In this document: piece after piece, positions 8,642-17,118 of the stretch
How the letters are laid out: the number at the start of each line of letters is the position of its first letter
Position numbering within the stretch: the first letter of the stretch is position 1
NCBI GenBank assembly: GCA_019240405.1
Contig: JAFAYL010000038.1
Coordinates: 98,686-162,685, forward strand
Length of the DNA stretch: 64,000 nucleotides
Source of the DNA: Acidobacteriaceae bacterium
Lineage (GTDB): Bacteria > Acidobacteriota > Terriglobia > Bryobacterales > Bryobacteraceae
Reading direction: 5' to 3'
Notes under the pieces: generated by a model
Seen by the model: only the letters and a program-made list of their open reading frames with translations
Database searches by the model: none
Told to the model about the DNA's origin: nothing
Made by a program: the position numbers and the translations under genes

Positions 8642-10084
8642 CATTCTTCTGAACGTAGTCCGTTGAAAATTCTCCTTGCTCAACTCGAGATGTAGCCGCA
8701 GGCAAAACGCCCAAACAGGGCCGCGATCGTGATTGAAAGCCGGATTCGCAACGCGCTGGGCATCAAAGCTGGTGAAAAAACCTGAGAACAGGCGCGCCGA
8801 ATAATAGCTCTCCCACACGTATTCAGGCGCATAGTTCAACCGTCCATCGCCAATGAGAAAATCGAGGCCGCCATGCGCCAGATAAGTGGCATGCACGGCC
8901 GACAAACCACTCGCTATAAAAGCGCTGGCGAGTACATCATCCTTCCGTTTCCACGAGCGCCCAGCAATCGATACGCCGCCGCTTGCCATGCGATCAATCG
9001 CGGTGAAGGCAAAGCTCTCTGTTTTTCCGTCATTCCATCCGAGACGTGTGAAAACACCCACATCGCGGGTCAGCTCTTGATCGGCACTCACGCCAACCCC
9101 GTACTTCAGAGTGCCGGGACGATGAACCGCGGCGACGTTGGGCGTAGTGTTCGTCTGCTCGCTAACTTGGAGCGCCTTGGCATAAGTCCCTGAATCGGTG
9201 TGCAAAAGAAATTCCAGGATCCTAATGGCTCCAGCGTGTTTTCTAATCTCATAACGCCTCTCGGCTTCAAACATGTCGCCACGGTCACGAAATATTCGCC
9301 GATCAAAACGCAACCCGTTCGCCACTTTCGGCTCTGCCGCGCTGCCATATCGAAATGACCAGTTCTCCGTATGAAACTCATGAACCCAGCCCCAGGTGTA
9401 ACCGCGTGTGTCGGCCGGGTAATCCCATGCGCCGTTATACATCAAGCTCCATCCCGTGAATTGAGTTCGTGGATCGTGCGTATAACGGTTGTTATCGAAA
9501 AAATCGGTAAGTGAGAATCGGCCTACGTAGATGGTGTAACGCGTCATTGGCCTATCCCCCGCGAGCTGGTTCTCGTCACTGTCGAAGTGCTGCATTGCAT
9601 CTCCGAAGCCGAAATCGTGAAAGACGTAGAGCCGCGCGATATATGGCTTTGGAGTGGCGCTTGCCACGCGTGGCAGCTCGCCGTTAGTCGCATCAGCAAT
9701 GCCGTTCACTCCACTGAAGCCTCTTCCGCCGGCAATTTCGGGATCGAAATAGAACTGGGTGTTCTTACTCAGCCGCGCGCCAAAGAACAACGTTGTAGTG
9801 AGTGAAACATCACGCTCGGGAACATCGACAAGACTCAAGGGGCCTTGATATGGAGAGTGAAACGTTCCGTGATATTCACCGATAGAAGTTGCTTGATAAA
9901 AAAGGTTCCAGTTTTCAAAAGCCGGTTGATCACCGGATGCCGCTGCCGCTGGAGCTGTGACGCTGTTCGGTTTGTGCTCGTCCGGAGGGGGCTGTTGCTG
10001 CGCAGTTGTCAGCGAGACAGCGAAAGAGGCGACAGTGACGAGCCATAGAACTCGCGACGCGACCCTTAGCCCGCAGCAAGACAT
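8624..10084 (-). CDS. OprB-like carbohydrate-selective porin
   Basis: A 486-residue outer-membrane protein. A signal peptide is clear (LWLVTVASFAVSLTTAQQ), followed by a proline-rich linker to about residue 50. The rest alternates short beta-strand-like segments rich in aromatic residues, ending in a C-terminal barrel-like strand region (VWAFCLRLHLELSKENF). Phrases such as YVGRFSLTDFFDNNRYTHDPRTQF and GWVHEF recall the OprB porin family, which lets sugars cross the outer membrane. No inner-membrane transporter gene adjoins it, so the substrate cannot be deduced. It is convergent with the spermidine-synthase fusion. Confidence 0.68.
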   Translation of the reverse strand: MSCCGLRVASRVLWLVTVASFAVSLTTAQQQPPPDEHKPNSVTAPAAAASGDQPAFENWNLFYQATSIGEYHGTFHSPYQGPLSLVDVPERDVSLTTTLFFGARLSKNTQFYFDPEIAGGRGFSGVNGIADATNGELPRVASATPKPYIARLYVFHDFGFGDAMQHFDSDENQLAGDRPMTRYTIYVGRFSLTDFFDNNRYTHDPRTQFTGWSLMYNGAWDYPADTRGYTWGWVHEFHTENWSFRYGSAAEPKVANGLRFDRRIFRDRGDMFEAERRYEIRKHAGAIRILEFLLHTDSGTYAKALQVSEQTNTTPNVAAVHRPGTLKYGVGVSADQELTRDVGVFTRLGWNDGKTESFAFTAIDRMASGGVSIAGRSWKRKDDVLASAFIASGLSAVHATYLAHGGLDFLIGDGRLNYAPEYVWESYYSARLFSGFFTSFDAQRVANPAFNHDRGPVWAFCLRLHLELSKENFQRTTFRRMSATGF

Positions 10085-10184
10085 TATTTCAGTGTCGCGC
10101 GGGTGTGTGAATGCTTTGTGCGTTCTGTATGACGATTGCGTTTAACGACGTTGAGCGTGAGGAACAAACGACCGCCTTAACATC

Positions 10185-10982
10185 GTGTGTATCGTAGCAT
10201 CGAACTTGAGCACAAACTGGAACAGTTCTAGCGTTTACCCGCGTGCTTCGGTTGTCGTTCCCTGCTACAACGAAGCCGCGCGCTTGGACACAGAGCTTTT
10301 TCGGCAATATATTGCCGGGAATATGCAAACGCGCATCCTCTTCGTCGACGACGGAAGCACGGATGGAACGGCGAGCGTTCTCGAAAATATTCGAGCTGGA
10401 CTTGAGTGCCGGGCCGAGATTCTGCGCGCTTCAGAAAACAGAGGAAAGGCGGAAGCCGTCCGCCTCGGGATCACTCACGCTCTGAATCATTTCGAACAGG
10501 AAGTCGCCGGCTACTGGGATGCGGACCTGGCAACGCCTCTGGATTCCATCAGCCGCTTTTTGAACCTCCTCGATAGCCGGCCAGATATCGAAATGGTATT
10601 CGGCGCCCGCGTCAAGCTACTAGGGCGTTACGTCGTGCGTCGATCAACGCGGCATTATCTCGGCCGGGTATTTGCGACAGTCGTCTCGCAGATGCTGCGA
10701 CTGCCAATTTATGACACACAATGCGGGGCCAAGCTATTTCGTGTGACGCCGAATCTGCGGAAGGTATTCGCTGAAGCATTCATTTCCAGTTGGGTTTTTG
10801 ATGTCGAGATCATCGCGCGGTATTTAAACCTATATGGAAACGATCCAGTTCATCTTGAGCGGGTCATCTTCGAATATCCTCTTGAAAGGTGGACAGACGT
10901 CGCTGGGTCCAAAGTTGGTCCCGGAGATTTCCTGACAGCACTCTGGGATCTAATCAAAATTCAACGAAAATATCTGGGTTAG
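10185..10982 (+). CDS. Glycosyltransferase family 2 (dolichyl-phosphate glucosyltransferase-like)
   Basis: A 265-residue GT2 enzyme likely transferring a sugar from a nucleotide donor to a polyprenyl phosphate or other acceptor at the cytoplasmic face. GT-A signatures: VVVPCYNEAARLD (23-35), VDDGSTDGT (54-62), the ENRGKAEAVRLG segment and the metal-binding DAD at 112-114. No C-terminal transmembrane helices are present, unlike many polyprenyl-phosphate GT2s. GTG at 10185 is the longest start; TTG at 10206 is possible, since homology starts near residue 20. The downstream phosphoesterase starts about 11 bp after its stop, suggesting co-transcription. Confidence 0.85.
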   Translation: MCIVASNLSTNWNSSSVYPRASVVVPCYNEAARLDTELFRQYIAGNMQTRILFVDDGSTDGTASVLENIRAGLECRAEILRASENRGKAEAVRLGITHALNHFEQEVAGYWDADLATPLDSISRFLNLLDSRPDIEMVFGARVKLLGRYVVRRSTRHYLGRVFATVVSQMLRLPIYDTQCGAKLFRVTPNLRKVFAEAFISSWVFDVEIIARYLNLYGNDPVHLERVIFEYPLERWTDVAGSKVGPGDFLTALWDLIKIQRKYLG

Positions 10983-10993
10983 GTTTTGGCAGA

Positions 10994-11839
10994 TTGCGCA
11001 TTGCGTACGCCGCAGTCATTCTCGCCGCTACCGGCGCGCTCGCAACATATAAGAGTTCACAACAGGAGTTCCACTTCGTTGTCCTCGGGGATCGCACAGG
11101 AGGCGCGATTCCGGGAGTATACGAGGAAGCGCTTCGGGAAGCGGACCTTGATCGGCCTGATTTCATCATGTCTGTCGGGGACACGATAGAAGGAGGCAAC
11201 GACCGGACCCTTACTGCAGAGTGGCAGCAAATCAGGCGGATTCTCGCGCCCTACAGACGCTACCGGTTGTTTCTCTTGCCGGGGAATCATGACGTCTGGT
11301 CGACAGCATCAGCGGACGCTTTCAAGAAATATGCGATGCGGCCGCTGCACTACAGCTTCGATTACCAGCAGGCACACTTCACTATGCTTGATAACAGCCG
11401 GAGCGATAATATGCCGTCCGACGAGCTTGCATTCCTCGAAAAGGATCTGCAAGCGCATATCCGCCAGCGCGTGAAGTTCATTTTTTCGCACCGGCCGTCC
11501 TGGATTTTGCAGGTTGTGCTGGGGAATCCTGATTTTGCCATACATCGCCTGGCGAAGCGCTACGGGGTACAGTATGTGATTGCCGGCCACCTTCACGAGA
11601 TGTTGCACTTTGAACTGGATGGGGTCACATACATTTCGATCGCCAGCTCTGGCGGACATTTGCGCGCTAGCAAGCGATATGAAGATGGATGGTTCTTTCA
11701 GCGGACGTTTGTCACCGTTAAAGATGATTCAGCGGATTTTCGTATCAAAGAATTAGGCCCGCCTTTCGGCCAATCACGCATAACGCGACTTGAGGACTGG
11801 GGCGCGGTAGGGCTTATCAAAAAAGCAGGGCCTGAATAG
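10994..11839 (+). CDS. Membrane-anchored calcineurin-like metallophosphoesterase
   Basis: About 281 residues. An N-terminal hydrophobic segment (IAYAAVILAATGALATY) acts as signal anchor, followed by the metallophosphoesterase motifs in order: LGDRTGG (first motif with R in place of the usual H), SVGDTIEGG, LPGNHDVW (GNHD 97-100), FSHRPSW and IAGHLHEM. This predicts a periplasmic phosphohydrolase of unknown substrate. The frame is open from 10889 inside the GT2 gene. TTG at 10994 places the anchor directly at the N-terminus and follows a TTAGG ribosome-site-like stretch, so I prefer it. It is probably co-transcribed with the GT2 gene. Confidence 0.82.
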   Translation: MRIAYAAVILAATGALATYKSSQQEFHFVVLGDRTGGAIPGVYEEALREADLDRPDFIMSVGDTIEGGNDRTLTAEWQQIRRILAPYRRYRLFLLPGNHDVWSTASADAFKKYAMRPLHYSFDYQQAHFTMLDNSRSDNMPSDELAFLEKDLQAHIRQRVKFIFSHRPSWILQVVLGNPDFAIHRLAKRYGVQYVIAGHLHEMLHFELDGVTYISIASSGGHLRASKRYEDGWFFQRTFVTVKDDSADFRIKELGPPFGQSRITRLEDWGAVGLIKKAGPE

Positions 11840-11889
11840 ATCGTTAGATCTCGCTGAGACGAAAAAAGGACGTACGTTCTAATGGTTCA

Positions 11890-12621
11890 GTGCTGCGCGG
11901 AAACCTAAATACGCCAGGCTGGCCGGTTGTCGCGCTAGGCGCTGCGATTCTCGCTGTCGTCCTCGCCGGGGCTTGGTACGCGGGACGCCAATCAGCCGTT
12001 ATCCAAGATGAAAGAGTGAATTCTGACCTGAACCGGTTAACGCAACAAGTTGCGTCGTTGAGAGTTCAACTTGAGGATGAGAGAATGCGACGGCAAGAGG
12101 CTGAAAAATCGCTGCAAGCTGCTGGACAGGGCGCCCATACAGATGAACAATCTCAAACACAACGGCAACTTTTGGAACTCGAGGCCGAAGTCAGCCAATA
12201 CAAGACAATTGTGGACCGTCAACAACGCTCATTAGCCGACAACCTGCGCCTGCTCAAAGCGCTTTCCGCTCCGCGCGCGCACTTATTCACAATGAAAGGT
12301 TCCGAGATCGCCTCCGATTGCACGGCATACAGCCTGCTTGTTGTGAAGTCGAGGGTGGTATTGGTTGCCAGCAATCTTCCGAAGCTGGCCGAGAACAAAC
12401 AGTTTCAGTTCTGGCTACTTCGCAATAAAGAGCCAAAGATCGTCAGCGCCGGCGTTTTCTCACCAGATGACGAAAACCACGCGGTTGTGGACTTCGAAGA
12501 TCCATCTGTCCTTACTGATATCTCGATATTCGAGGTCACGGACGAACCGCGCGGGGGCAGCTCAGAACCGACGGGAGTGAAGCTCTTGACGGCCAGTACG
12601 GAAACTGGCACTGCGCAATAG
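11890..12621 (+). CDS. Membrane protein with coiled coil and RskA-type (anti-sigma K) C-terminal domain
   Basis: A 243-residue protein with one transmembrane helix (about residues 12-31), a coiled coil rich in Q/E/R (about 45-120) and a C-terminal domain matching the extracytoplasmic part of anti-sigma-K factors: FQFWLLRNKEPKIVSAGVFS and later ISIFEVTDEPRGGSSEPTG. Canonical RskA has a cytoplasmic zinc-finger sigma-binding domain before the helix; here only about 11 residues precede it, and no ECF sigma gene is nearby. It may therefore be a stand-alone envelope protein that reuses the domain. GTG at 11890 is the only reasonable start. Convergent with the permease gene. Confidence 0.72.
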   Translation: MLRGNLNTPGWPVVALGAAILAVVLAGAWYAGRQSAVIQDERVNSDLNRLTQQVASLRVQLEDERMRRQEAEKSLQAAGQGAHTDEQSQTQRQLLELEAEVSQYKTIVDRQQRSLADNLRLLKALSAPRAHLFTMKGSEIASDCTAYSLLVVKSRVVLVASNLPKLAENKQFQFWLLRNKEPKIVSAGVFSPDDENHAVVDFEDPSVLTDISIFEVTDEPRGGSSEPTGVKLLTASTETGTAQ

Positions 12622-12640
12622 AATTCCAAGTGCCGCAGCG

Positions 12641-13846
12641 TCATTCGTAGCGCAGCGCTTCGGTCGGATTTAATTGCGAAGCACGGCGCGCTGGAAGCAA
12701 TCCAAAACCGACTCCGACTGTGAACGACACTGCGAATGCGACTAACACGGAAATCGGGGAAATCGGCACCCGCACCGCATCGGTTATTAAGCGGACACTG
12801 AGCGGCAAAAATAGTCCGATAAGAATACCAATGCTCCCGCCCGCCAAGCTGATGAGAACAGATTCAACCAGGAACTGCAGCATAATTTCGCCCCTTGACG
12901 CGCCTACCGCCATGCGCAATCCAATTTCTCGTGTGCGCTCCGTAACTGTGACCAGCATGATGTTCATGATGCCGATACCGGAAATGACCAGTGCAATCGC
13001 TGACACGATGATCAGCACGACGGTCAGAACATTGGCAATTTTGTTCGCCGCATCAAGAAAGCCTTGTAAGTCTTGCACCGTATATTGTGCGCCCGGCCTA
13101 TGGCGCCGCGCCAAGATTCGCCCCACCTCTTGCCGCACGGCGGGCACGTCGGCTGCATTGCGGACTTCAATGTAAACCGGATCGACCCGCTCATACTGCA
13201 CGAAGTAACGCATCACGGTAATGGGTATAAGAATCGTCTCACTGGTGATCTCTCCGATATCGTGCGTGCTGGTCTTTTCTCGAAAGGTCCCGATAACCGT
13301 AAACTGCAGTTGGCTGATTTTGACAGTCTGTCCGACGGAAGCTTCCTGACTTCCAAAGATTCGGATCGCCAGCTTATCGGTGAGCATGGCCACATGCTCG
13401 CGCAGAGTCATATCGCTTTGATCGAACCTGCGCCCGTGCAAAACGATTAAGTTTCGGACCAATGCGTATTGATCATCTACTCCATTGATCGTCACCTCAC
13501 GCACTTTGCCGTTTACAACGATCTGATCGTTGTTCTGCATAACGGCGGTCGCGGCAACAATCGTAGGCCCGAGCGTATCGCGAATGGCATCGACATCTGC
13601 GATTTTGACGAAATCGGCCTGCACCTTGGCGACATTTTGGCCGCCAGTCGCATAACTCGCATAAACGAGATTTGAGCCGATACCGCGGATTTGGTCGAGA
13701 ATCAAATCTTTGCTCGCCAGAGAAATGGTAACCACCAGAATGACGGAGGCATTTCCGATCACCAGGCCTAATGCGGTTAGAAATGTTCGCAGCCGGTTCG
13801 CGCGAAGCGCCTGCAAGCTGAAGTTGACGGCCTCAGAGAGATTCAT
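12641..13846 (-). CDS. ABC transporter permease, MacB/FtsX type
   Basis: A 401-residue permease of the MacB/LolC type. Helix 1 is at residues 15-45 (LRTFLTALGLVIGNASVILVV), followed by a periplasmic MacB-PCD-like domain to about residue 270, then three helices in the FtsX domain. It has the conserved TERTREIGLRMAVGASRGEIM loop and the typical PARRASQLNPTEALRYE end. Relatives export macrolides, peptides or lipoproteins together with an ATPase and a periplasmic adaptor. Neither partner is encoded on either side here, so the ATPase must be elsewhere or the gene is an orphan. Confidence 0.9.
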   Translation of the reverse strand: MNLSEAVNFSLQALRANRLRTFLTALGLVIGNASVILVVTISLASKDLILDQIRGIGSNLVYASYATGGQNVAKVQADFVKIADVDAIRDTLGPTIVAATAVMQNNDQIVVNGKVREVTINGVDDQYALVRNLIVLHGRRFDQSDMTLREHVAMLTDKLAIRIFGSQEASVGQTVKISQLQFTVIGTFREKTSTHDIGEITSETILIPITVMRYFVQYERVDPVYIEVRNAADVPAVRQEVGRILARRHRPGAQYTVQDLQGFLDAANKIANVLTVVLIIVSAIALVISGIGIMNIMLVTVTERTREIGLRMAVGASRGEIMLQFLVESVLISLAGGSIGILIGLFLPLSVRLITDAVRVPISPISVLVAFAVSFTVGVGFGLLPARRASQLNPTEALRYE

Positions 13847-13915
13847 TGCAAGATTTGGTGCTGGCCCTTTTTCATCCCACTGGCCGGGAGAGTTGCGGTA
13901 CGGAGCCGCAGTTAC

Positions 13916-14848
13916 CTAAACGCCGTCAACTTGTTTTAGAAGCCGCAGCGCCCGTTCCTTTGGTGGGTCATCGACCGTGATTGGAGCATGAATGTACTTC
14001 TGAAGGAGATTCTTGGCTTCTTCTAAGTTGCGCTTCTGCTTCACGAGCACGTCAGCCCGCGCAAACCAAACCTTTGGAGCGTTCGGGTCTACTTTCTGAG
14101 CTTCCAAAAAAACAGCATCGCTCTCGCGAGTCTTTCCTTCATTCGCCAAAAACTTAGCCAAATCAACAAGCCGCCCTACTTGGTGTGGTGCGAGTGCAGC
14201 GGCTTTACGCAGATGCTGCTCAGCGGTCTCGAATTCCTTAGCTTTCTGCTCTAATTGCGCCTTGGCAAAGTACCCTTCAGCCGGGTCCACGCGAGCAATT
14301 TTCTGGGCAACGGCTCTGGCCTTCTCATATCCGCCGCCGAGGAAACCTGGCGCTTCCAGATAGTAATCGAACAGATCACTGAGCGCCTCTGTGTTCCGGC
14401 TATCGAGCGCTACGGAACTTTCAAACGCTTGCCGGGCTTTCGACGCGAATTTCGGCGCGCTCAAAGGATTGGATGTTTCGGCGCGCTTTCCATACGCCCG
14501 GCCAAGCCAGTCCATGTAGTCGCTGTTATTCGGCTCAGCGGTTGCGGCCTTCTGAATAAATTCGGTAGCGTTCTTGAACTCGCCAAGCATGAAATAGTCG
14601 CGGCCAATTAAAAACGTGGTCTGCGGGTCTGTGCTGCTGGTATCGAGCAGTGCGAGCGATTCTTCGTAGTTAGTGTGCTTGTAGAGCTCTTCTGCCTTGT
14701 CTAGCGTCTCGCTGAAAAGCGGCAGAGAGCCTGCCCACAAGAACAACAGCGATGCCGCGACTCTGAAACCGCTTCCCAAGGCAATTCTCTCTCTTAGTTG
14801 TAAGCCGATTCTATCGAAATTGAGTCTTACCCTCAACAAGATGCGCAT
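13916..14848 (-). CDS. Secreted tetratricopeptide-repeat protein
   Basis: About 310 residues. A long basic N-terminus precedes a hydrophobic signal-like segment (FRVAASLLFLWAGSLPLFSE). From about residue 50 there is a run of TPR units, with helical pairs such as YFMLGEFKNATEFIQKAATAEPNN, AFESSVALDSRNTEAL, QHLRKAAALAPHQ and AVFLEAQKVDPNAPKVWFARADVLV. It is presumably a periplasmic or envelope scaffold; no catalytic motif is seen. ATG at 14848 was preferred over 14860, four codons upstream. It lies 69 bp upstream of the permease gene on the same strand, and they could share a transcript. Confidence 0.78.
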   Translation of the reverse strand: MRILLRVRLNFDRIGLQLRERIALGSGFRVAASLLFLWAGSLPLFSETLDKAEELYKHTNYEESLALLDTSSTDPQTTFLIGRDYFMLGEFKNATEFIQKAATAEPNNSDYMDWLGRAYGKRAETSNPLSAPKFASKARQAFESSVALDSRNTEALSDLFDYYLEAPGFLGGGYEKARAVAQKIARVDPAEGYFAKAQLEQKAKEFETAEQHLRKAAALAPHQVGRLVDLAKFLANEGKTRESDAVFLEAQKVDPNAPKVWFARADVLVKQKRNLEEAKNLLQKYIHAPITVDDPPKERALRLLKQVDGV

Positions 14849-14995
14849 AAGGTCCCCCAAGTTGCGCCGGATGGCGTAATCCAGGCCACATCCCGGGTTC
14901 CTCTTTCACCTACTCATTGAGAGCAATTCAGTCGCCGAACCTCGCTGTTATTCAACTGAGAGCGAGTATATTAGGCTTAGGCTGGAATTTTGGAA

Positions 14996-14999
14996 GGAG
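14996..14999 (+). promoter_or_regulatory. Ribosome binding site deciding the start of the TPR/carboxypeptidase-regulatory gene
   Basis: A GGAG core inside GGAAGGAGA lies 8 bases before ATG 15008. This spacing is better than for the in-frame TTG 14990, which lies upstream of it, or ATG 15002, which nearly abuts it. The choice also leaves a clean signal peptide. Confidence 0.7.
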
Positions 15000-15007
15000 A
15001 GATGGAG

Positions 15008-16192
15008 ATGATACTCGCCCAGTTGCGACGTTTGCTTCTTTTAAGCGGTTTTGCTCTCCTGGTGACCGCCCCAATTTGGGCTCAGGTCACGACTATGGAG
15101 GGTAGTGTTAAGGATGAAAACGGCCAGCCCGTAGCCAAAGCGCTCATTAAGCTGGATCGAACCGATATTAAGGGACACTACGAAGTTAAATCAGACAAAA
15201 AGGGGCACTGGTTCTACACCGGGCTCCCATTGGGGACCTTCAACCTTAGCTGCGAAATTAACGGGCAAGTTGTGGACAAAGTGGAAGGCGTTAAATCCAA
15301 GTATGGAGACTCCACGGTGGTGGATTTCAACGCCGCAAAGGCCAAGCAGCAGCAAGCGGCAGCACAGCAGGCCGCAGCCACAGGCCAGCTCACGCAAGAG
15401 CAGGCGCGAGGCATGAGCGCTGAACAGAAGAAACAGTTTGAAGAAGCGGCAAAGAAGCAGCAAGAGCAGATGAAGAAGAATAAGGCGCTGAACGATGCGT
15501 TCAATGCCGGTCAGGATGCAAAAAAAGCTGGAGACGCTGATACAGATCCCGCCAAGAAGGCTGCGGATTACCAGACTGCGATCGATAGCTTCAACAAAGC
15601 TGGAGAAATCGACCCGAGTCAGATCGCCGTCTGGAACAGTTTAGGTGAAGCGTACAACGGACTCGCTTCCACTCAGAAGGGCGATGATAAGACCAAGTCG
15701 TACGACGCCGCGATCGCTGCCTATAACAAATCGCTCGCGCTGCAGCCGAATCAAGCGAGCGTATATAACCAGATGGGAAACATTTATGGCTCGGAAAAGA
15801 AGATGCCGGAAGCCACAGCGGCTCTGACGAAGGCAGCCGAGCTGGATCCTGCAGTGGCGGCGAAGGCCTACTACAACATGGGCGCAAATCTTGTGAACAG
15901 CGGGCAATCGGACCAAGCGATCGACTTTTTTCAGAAAGCAATTCAAGCCGACCCGAACTATGCCGAGGCGCATTACCAGCTCGGGGTGTGTTTGATGGGT
16001 AAAGCTCAGGTGGATACGAAAACGGGCAAGATCACTCCTCCGGAAGGTACCGCAGAGCATTTTCAAAAATATCTAGAGCTAAAACCCGACGGCGCCTTCG
16101 CACAACCTTCTAAAGACATGCTTGCGTCGCTTGGTGAAACCGTGCAGACGAAGGTCACGGTTCCGAGCGCAAAAAAGAAAAAGTCTCAGTAG
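15008..16192 (+). CDS. Secreted carboxypeptidase-regulatory-like plus TPR protein
   Basis: About 394 residues. Signal peptide MILAQLRRLLLLSGFALL ending near APIWAQ; then a carboxypeptidase-regulatory-like beta-sandwich (EGSVKDENGQPVAKALIKL...GHWFYTGLPLGTFNLSCEI, about residues 30-100). Next is an A/K/Q-rich, probably coiled-coil linker (about 105-165), then four or more TPR units (e.g. AVWNSLGEAYNGLA, SVYNQMGNIYGSEKKMPEATAALTKAAELDP, AYYNMGANLVNSGQSDQAIDFFQKAIQADP). It ends in a lysine-rich tail. The layout suggests an envelope scaffold, a pattern common in Acidobacteriota. No enzymatic residues are visible. Confidence 0.85.
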   Translation: MILAQLRRLLLLSGFALLVTAPIWAQVTTMEGSVKDENGQPVAKALIKLDRTDIKGHYEVKSDKKGHWFYTGLPLGTFNLSCEINGQVVDKVEGVKSKYGDSTVVDFNAAKAKQQQAAAQQAAATGQLTQEQARGMSAEQKKQFEEAAKKQQEQMKKNKALNDAFNAGQDAKKAGDADTDPAKKAADYQTAIDSFNKAGEIDPSQIAVWNSLGEAYNGLASTQKGDDKTKSYDAAIAAYNKSLALQPNQASVYNQMGNIYGSEKKMPEATAALTKAAELDPAVAAKAYYNMGANLVNSGQSDQAIDFFQKAIQADPNYAEAHYQLGVCLMGKAQVDTKTGKITPPEGTAEHFQKYLELKPDGAFAQPSKDMLASLGETVQTKVTVPSAKKKKSQ

Positions 16193-16240
16193 CGGTATCG
16201 AAGGAGCGCTGAAGCTGAGTGCTCTAATCCGTTCACTTTT

Positions 16241-16555
16241 ATGTTTCGCGCGATTTTCGAACTACTCATCACGATTCTGGTTGTTATCGTGGCGCGTGCG
16301 ATCCTGACCAGTCTCGTCAAAAATTTTTCGAGAGTCTCTTCCAATCCGTTTCAATATCGCGCGCCAAACCAGCGATCGGGCGCGTATCCCGCCAATTCGG
16401 CTCCAGATGCTCATCCAGGAGGTGAGCTACATAAGGACCCTGTGTGCGGCACCTATGTCGCCGAATCGACTCCATTCCACCGGCAGATTTCGGGCCAGAG
16501 CTTTTATTACTGTTCCGAGGCATGCCGGGAGAAACACGCGCTCGTTGCACGATAA
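16241..16555 (+). CDS. Small membrane protein with YHS/TRASH-like cysteine motif
   Basis: A 104-residue protein. The N-terminal helix (FELLITILVVIVARAILTSL) anchors it; a polar linker follows; the C-terminus carries DPVCGTYV and YYCSEACREKH, a metal-binding YHS/TRASH-like arrangement with cysteines in VCG and YCSEAC. Similar short proteins are widespread next to unrelated genes, and their function is unproven; metal binding is inferred from the cysteines. It has its own short upstream gap of 48 bp after the TPR gene. Confidence 0.75.
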   Translation: MFRAIFELLITILVVIVARAILTSLVKNFSRVSSNPFQYRAPNQRSGAYPANSAPDAHPGGELHKDPVCGTYVAESTPFHRQISGQSFYYCSEACREKHALVAR

Positions 16556-16605
16556 GTGATCTTCCCAAGGCGGGTGAACTCATTCACGCCTAACGCATCT
16601 CGCTC

Positions 16606-17118
16606 ATGAGATGGCTGGGTTATGCCGGACTGCTTCTGGCGGTTTTGATCGCCGTTGTAATTGTTATCGCGGTGATGTTGCCGGAAAAACATGTTGTCAC
16701 CCGGCATGCCTTTTTCAGGCAGTCTCCCGAAGCAGTATTTGCGCTAATAACAGGTCCGCAGAATTGGAGGCCTGACGTCGCTAGATGGGAGGAGATTCCG
16801 AACCCTGGCGGCCCGCGGCGCTGGCAAGAGTACTCAATGCAAGGCAACTCCGTCACATTTGAGGAGACGGCGTCGGACCCGCCCCGAAAATATCAGGCCG
16901 TAATTGCAGATAAAAACCTGCCGTTTAGCGGAACGTGGACATGGGAAATCACGCCGGCAAACGATGGTTGCGATGTGCGCATCACCGAGAATGGCGGAGT
17001 CCACAACGCGATTTTTCGGTTTGTCGGCCGCTTCGTCATCGGATACAGCAAAACGATGACAGATTACCTGAAAGCTCTCGGAAAGAAGTTCGGAGAGCCC
17101 GTCAACATTCAAGAGTAA
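16606..17118 (+). CDS. SRPBCC (START-like) domain membrane-anchored protein
   Basis: A 170-residue protein. An N-terminal helix (YAGLLLAVLIAVVIVIAVML) is followed by a polyketide-cyclase/START-like helix-grip fold: HAFFRQSPEAVFALITGPQNWRPD at the start, a central SMQGNSVTFEE stretch, and a long C-terminal helix (FVIGYSKTMTDYLKALGKKFGEP). These folds bind hydrophobic ligands; the ligand here is unknown. The last 10 bp overlap the convergent fahA. Confidence 0.8.
   Translation: MRWLGYAGLLLAVLIAVVIVIAVMLPEKHVVTRHAFFRQSPEAVFALITGPQNWRPDVARWEEIPNPGGPRRWQEYSMQGNSVTFEETASDPPRKYQAVIADKNLPFSGTWTWEITPANDGCDVRITENGGVHNAIFRFVGRFVIGYSKTMTDYLKALGKKFGEPVNIQE

Noticed and set aside
6521..14981. The 11-mer TTAGGCTTAGG upstream of two genes (6521-6531 and 14971-14981)
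   Set aside because: Two isolated copies with different flanks and no symmetry; repeats of this length are expected by chance in 64 kb.
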